Shown here piece after piece: positions 60,996 through 64,000 of a stretch of DNA of 64,000 nt. A program made the position numbers and the translations under genes. The stretch lies in NCBI GenBank assembly GCA_030549495.1, contig JAUIRK010000113.1, positions 201,501 to 265,500 of the forward strand. Reading direction: 5' to 3'. Under the pieces are notes generated by a model. That model had not been told where the DNA came from, ran no database searches, and saw only the letters and a list, made by a program, of their open reading frames with translations. Positions within the stretch are counted from its first letter, which is position 1. Each line of letters opens with the position of its first letter. Origin of the DNA: Nectonema munidae (Eukaryota; Nematomorpha; Nectonematoida; Nectonematidae).

Positions 60996-61743
60996 GAAAT
61001 ATCCCACCTCTGTCTTAGACTTCAAGTACTTAAATAAATCTAATTTATTTTAATTAATTCATTAACATCATTTTAAATCAAATAAAATTAATTTAGATCA
61101 TACTTTTGGTATAAGGCCATATGTATATATATAATATATAGAATGAAACGTGCCTCTATTCTTGAAGATTTGCTATTATACTGACTTATCCTGAATTTCA
61201 AAGTGTCCCTTTTATTATTACCCTGCCTTTGAATTGTGTTGTCAAGGTAATAATCTTTTTTTTTTACATCGAAACAGTACCATATGGAAAGCTTCGCATC
61301 TAGAAGGCATTCATAAAACTTCTTTCACGCCTTGGTTACTAAAATCCTTGAAGTTGTGCACATCATATACATTTCTTTTGAGCTTAGGAGTAATAAAGAA
61401 GGTGTTTCATATTCTCTCCTGAAAGATCATGTGCTTTGTTCGCTTATTCTTCTTGCACAAGAAATGCGCTTAAATCTTCTTGCGCTTAAATACTATAAGC
61501 ATCATATGACCTATGAGAAAAGAAATACTGTTTGTTTAATATCGCTGCTTCCAGTAATATGTTTTGCCCAAGTGTGTGTTAAAGGATTGCCTCACATCTC
61601 TACCTCTAATGAATTTATCCATATTATAAATATATATCAAGGCATTTTATTTCCTTCAAAGTTTCTTCCTCCTGTTTAACGCCCTTTTCATGTAGTGTTA
61701 TTATGCTTCAAAATATATGTGCATACAGGAGCTTACGTTCGAA

Positions 61744-61780
61744 GGGGGGGGGGGGGGGTGGGGTGTGGCTACGAGCCCCC

Positions 61781-61816
<36 letters not shown>
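61744..61816. repeat. Homopolymer G then C tract
   Basis: About 15 G (61744-61758), a 23-base spacer, then about 35 C (61782-61816). It can form a hairpin or quadruplex and is a likely sequencing or assembly weak point. A poly-proline ORF across it is an artefact. Confidence 0.85.
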
Positions 61817-61819
<3 letters not shown>

Positions 61820-63853
61820 TTAGAATGCTACCCTTGCCCCCAAAAATTTAAAAAGGTCCCTGAAAGGGCCATACTTTTTTCAAGCATTGTAAATTGATGA
61901 AAAAATAATAAATTTAAAATTTTCTTAGCAACGTATGCTTTTATTTTCAGAAATTTTTTATGTTTGTTTAAACATTTTAAAATTTTAAAAAGATACTGTT
62001 TTAAAATTAAACAAAAATTTAATGTTGTTCTCAATTTTTTTTTATGTATTTATTTTAACACCATCTAAAATTTATTTTTTTTGCAGAATTTTATTTAAAC
62101 TATTTAAGTTAATCAAACTAAAATACAAAACCAAAAAAAGTAAGGCATGCTTTGGAAATGTTTGTGCAATAGAAACACCATACTCCACCCCCTCCCCCCC
62201 TCACAATCTCATTCTAAGATTTAATGATTTTAGTCGGGGACTGAATTTTGGTTCTTAACTCTCTATTATCATTTTCTCCTTCTCTATTATTAAAATTAAT
62301 GCCTTAATGATGACAATACAAAAGAATCTCAAGTATCCCTACAGGTTGGGAGAAAAGGATATTGTTTGGATACGTGGAACTCTTTCTTTCTTTCTTTCTT
62401 TAGGTGGGCACATCAGATGTTCGGATACCCGAAAATTCGGATATTCGATATTTCATTAACTTCAACTTTTAAGCCATTTTTTGAACTTTTAGAAAAAAAT
62501 TGAAATGATTAAAAAATGGTGCGGCTGTTGTACTACCTGCTTATCTCGAAGTGAATTGCCGCTCCGAACATTCAGTGTATATAAATGTTCTGAAAAATTC
62601 CTGTTATCTTCCATCCTTATCCCGAATATTATGCTTATTTTGACATATGTTCAAATCCCCCAACTCTAACTTTTTCACATATGTAGTCGCATGTTAGTTG
62701 AAAACTATAGGTCACAAATTACTCACAATATTTCTATCGATAAATTATCTAAAAAAATTTAATTGTAAATCTCACAATTTTTATGCAGTTTTAATTAAAT
62801 ATTATTATTATACTACTTTAAAGGCTTAGAGTGATTAATTTTACAATTTTTGAACTATTAATTTTTACTACTTTCAAGGCTTTTTCTACTTCATATTTTT
62901 CAATAAACGAAACTATCTTTTAATAAAAAGGTTTTAGATGTGTTTGAGGTAAAGAATCATTGAACACGAAAGCAAAAAAGTCTTTAATATTGTAGCTTTC
63001 GGATATTGATATTGGAATAAAAGCTAACAATTCAAAAAAACATTTAAAAAAGTTGCAATTTTATAGTTTTTATTGAATAAAAGATTTTCTATGTATTTTT
63101 TTTTATTTTAATTATTGAATGGCTATAGGACATAGTAAGTTAATTATGAAATTATCAAAATATATGGAATAATATATGCATATTAACGCCATCTAAATAC
63201 AATAATTAAAATAATAGATTCATAATATTTTAAATTCATCAGTATGGTTAAATTTTATCAAGGGGTAATATCTAGGCAAAGGTTAAAAAAAGTTTTTTTC
63301 ACTTCACAATAATTCGGCTACGTAAATATTAGTTCGGAAGAGATATTCCCACTTCGAATACTTAGATATTAACGATGTTTTACAGAGTAAAATATTTCAA
63401 AACCCTACTTTTTAGATGTAAAAGGAATTAAGACTTTACTTTTTTGCACTTTTGTGCTTAATTTTTTTTTTTTTACCTTTTTTTTCTACTTTACAAAATA
63501 TAGAATATGCACGCATAAATATAATTTTATAATATATTTTTCAACATAGTTAACTATTTTGATAAGATTATATAACTATAAAGTCTAACTATTTGATAAG
63601 ACTATTTTATTAAGATTTTGAAGCTGTTTAAAAGTCGCATAGCAACGCAAAAATATAAACAAAATCTAAAAAGAGAAAGACGCTTTTTCTGATTTGTCAT
63701 TGCTAATCACAAGTGTCAATGAAAATTAGACAAAATAAAATTCAAAAATTTCACAAGAATGTTAAAAAAAGAAATATTACCAGCTTACCGTAACAAACAC
63801 ATTTTATAGCAGGGGATGCCAATAAGTATTGTGTATTGATTTTTTTTCTTGAT

Positions 63854-63990
63854 TTAACCCATTTAAGACCAAGCAAAGCAGACGATATCTAAAAAAACGC
63901 AGACGATTTATATTCAACGTCATTGAAAAAGCAGACGAAGATGAAATTACTTATGTTCCAAAATAGCAACATTGGTCGTAAATGGGTTAA
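63854..63990. mobile_element. MITE, CGTCTGC family, at the right window edge
   Basis: Left TTAACCCATTTAAGACCAA, right inverted copy TTGGTCGTAAATGGGTTAA (18 of 19). It contains GCAGACGAT three times in variants. The inverted similarity continues outward to TTTCTTGATT, so the true border may lie at or beyond the window edge. Confidence 0.7.
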
Positions 63991-64000
63991 AATCAAGAAA

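Larger units (their letters stand above)
60337..64000. other. Downstream intron of the LIM gene to window edge
   Basis: Holds a SINE, the 60727-60995 hAT MITE, the G/C homopolymers, a CTTT run near 62385-62401 and the edge MITE at 63854. No third LIM-gene exon was recognised. Confidence 0.7.

Noticed and set aside
61703-61897. ORF with a poly-proline and poly-glycine run
   Set aside because: Produced by the G and C homopolymers.

Overview
The window is AT-rich, intron-rich animal DNA full of short repeats. It looks like an invertebrate, probably arthropod (a copepod-like crustacean would fit), but that is inference from gene families, intron sizes and repeat content; no species marker is visible.

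Minus strand, about 48.4 kb down to 0.3 kb: one receptor (membrane) guanylyl cyclase gene. I could join 18 exons with matching splice phases into a 1036-codon open frame: signal peptide, ANF-type ligand-binding domain, one membrane span, kinase-homology (pseudokinase) domain, coiled dimerisation helix and guanylate cyclase catalytic domain. Only the last few dozen residues should lie beyond the left edge. Upstream of its first exon (35.5 kb) lies a second pair of exons (48.07-48.44 and 40.97-41.31 kb) encoding a different version of the same first 240 residues and ending in the same splice phase. No other copy of the downstream exons is visible between 41 and 35.5 kb. The simplest reading is an alternative promoter with an alternative N-terminal ligand-binding cassette; a truncated tandem gene copy is the rival explanation.

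Plus strand, 55.4 kb to beyond the right edge: the first two coding exons of a LIM-domain gene resembling the hillarin/LTD-1 type (tentative). The two genes point away from each other across about 7 kb.

Between and inside these genes are mobile elements: five non-LTR (LINE) fragments, relics of pogo/Tigger-like and hAT transposases, a possible piggyBac fragment, hAT-type MITEs with target-site duplications (two perfect), tRNA-derived SINEs, MITE families with shared ends, three foldback-like elements built from short repeated units, and a GC-rich reverse-transcribing element fossil at 51.6-53.8 kb. No functional tRNA or rRNA gene and no CRISPR array was seen.
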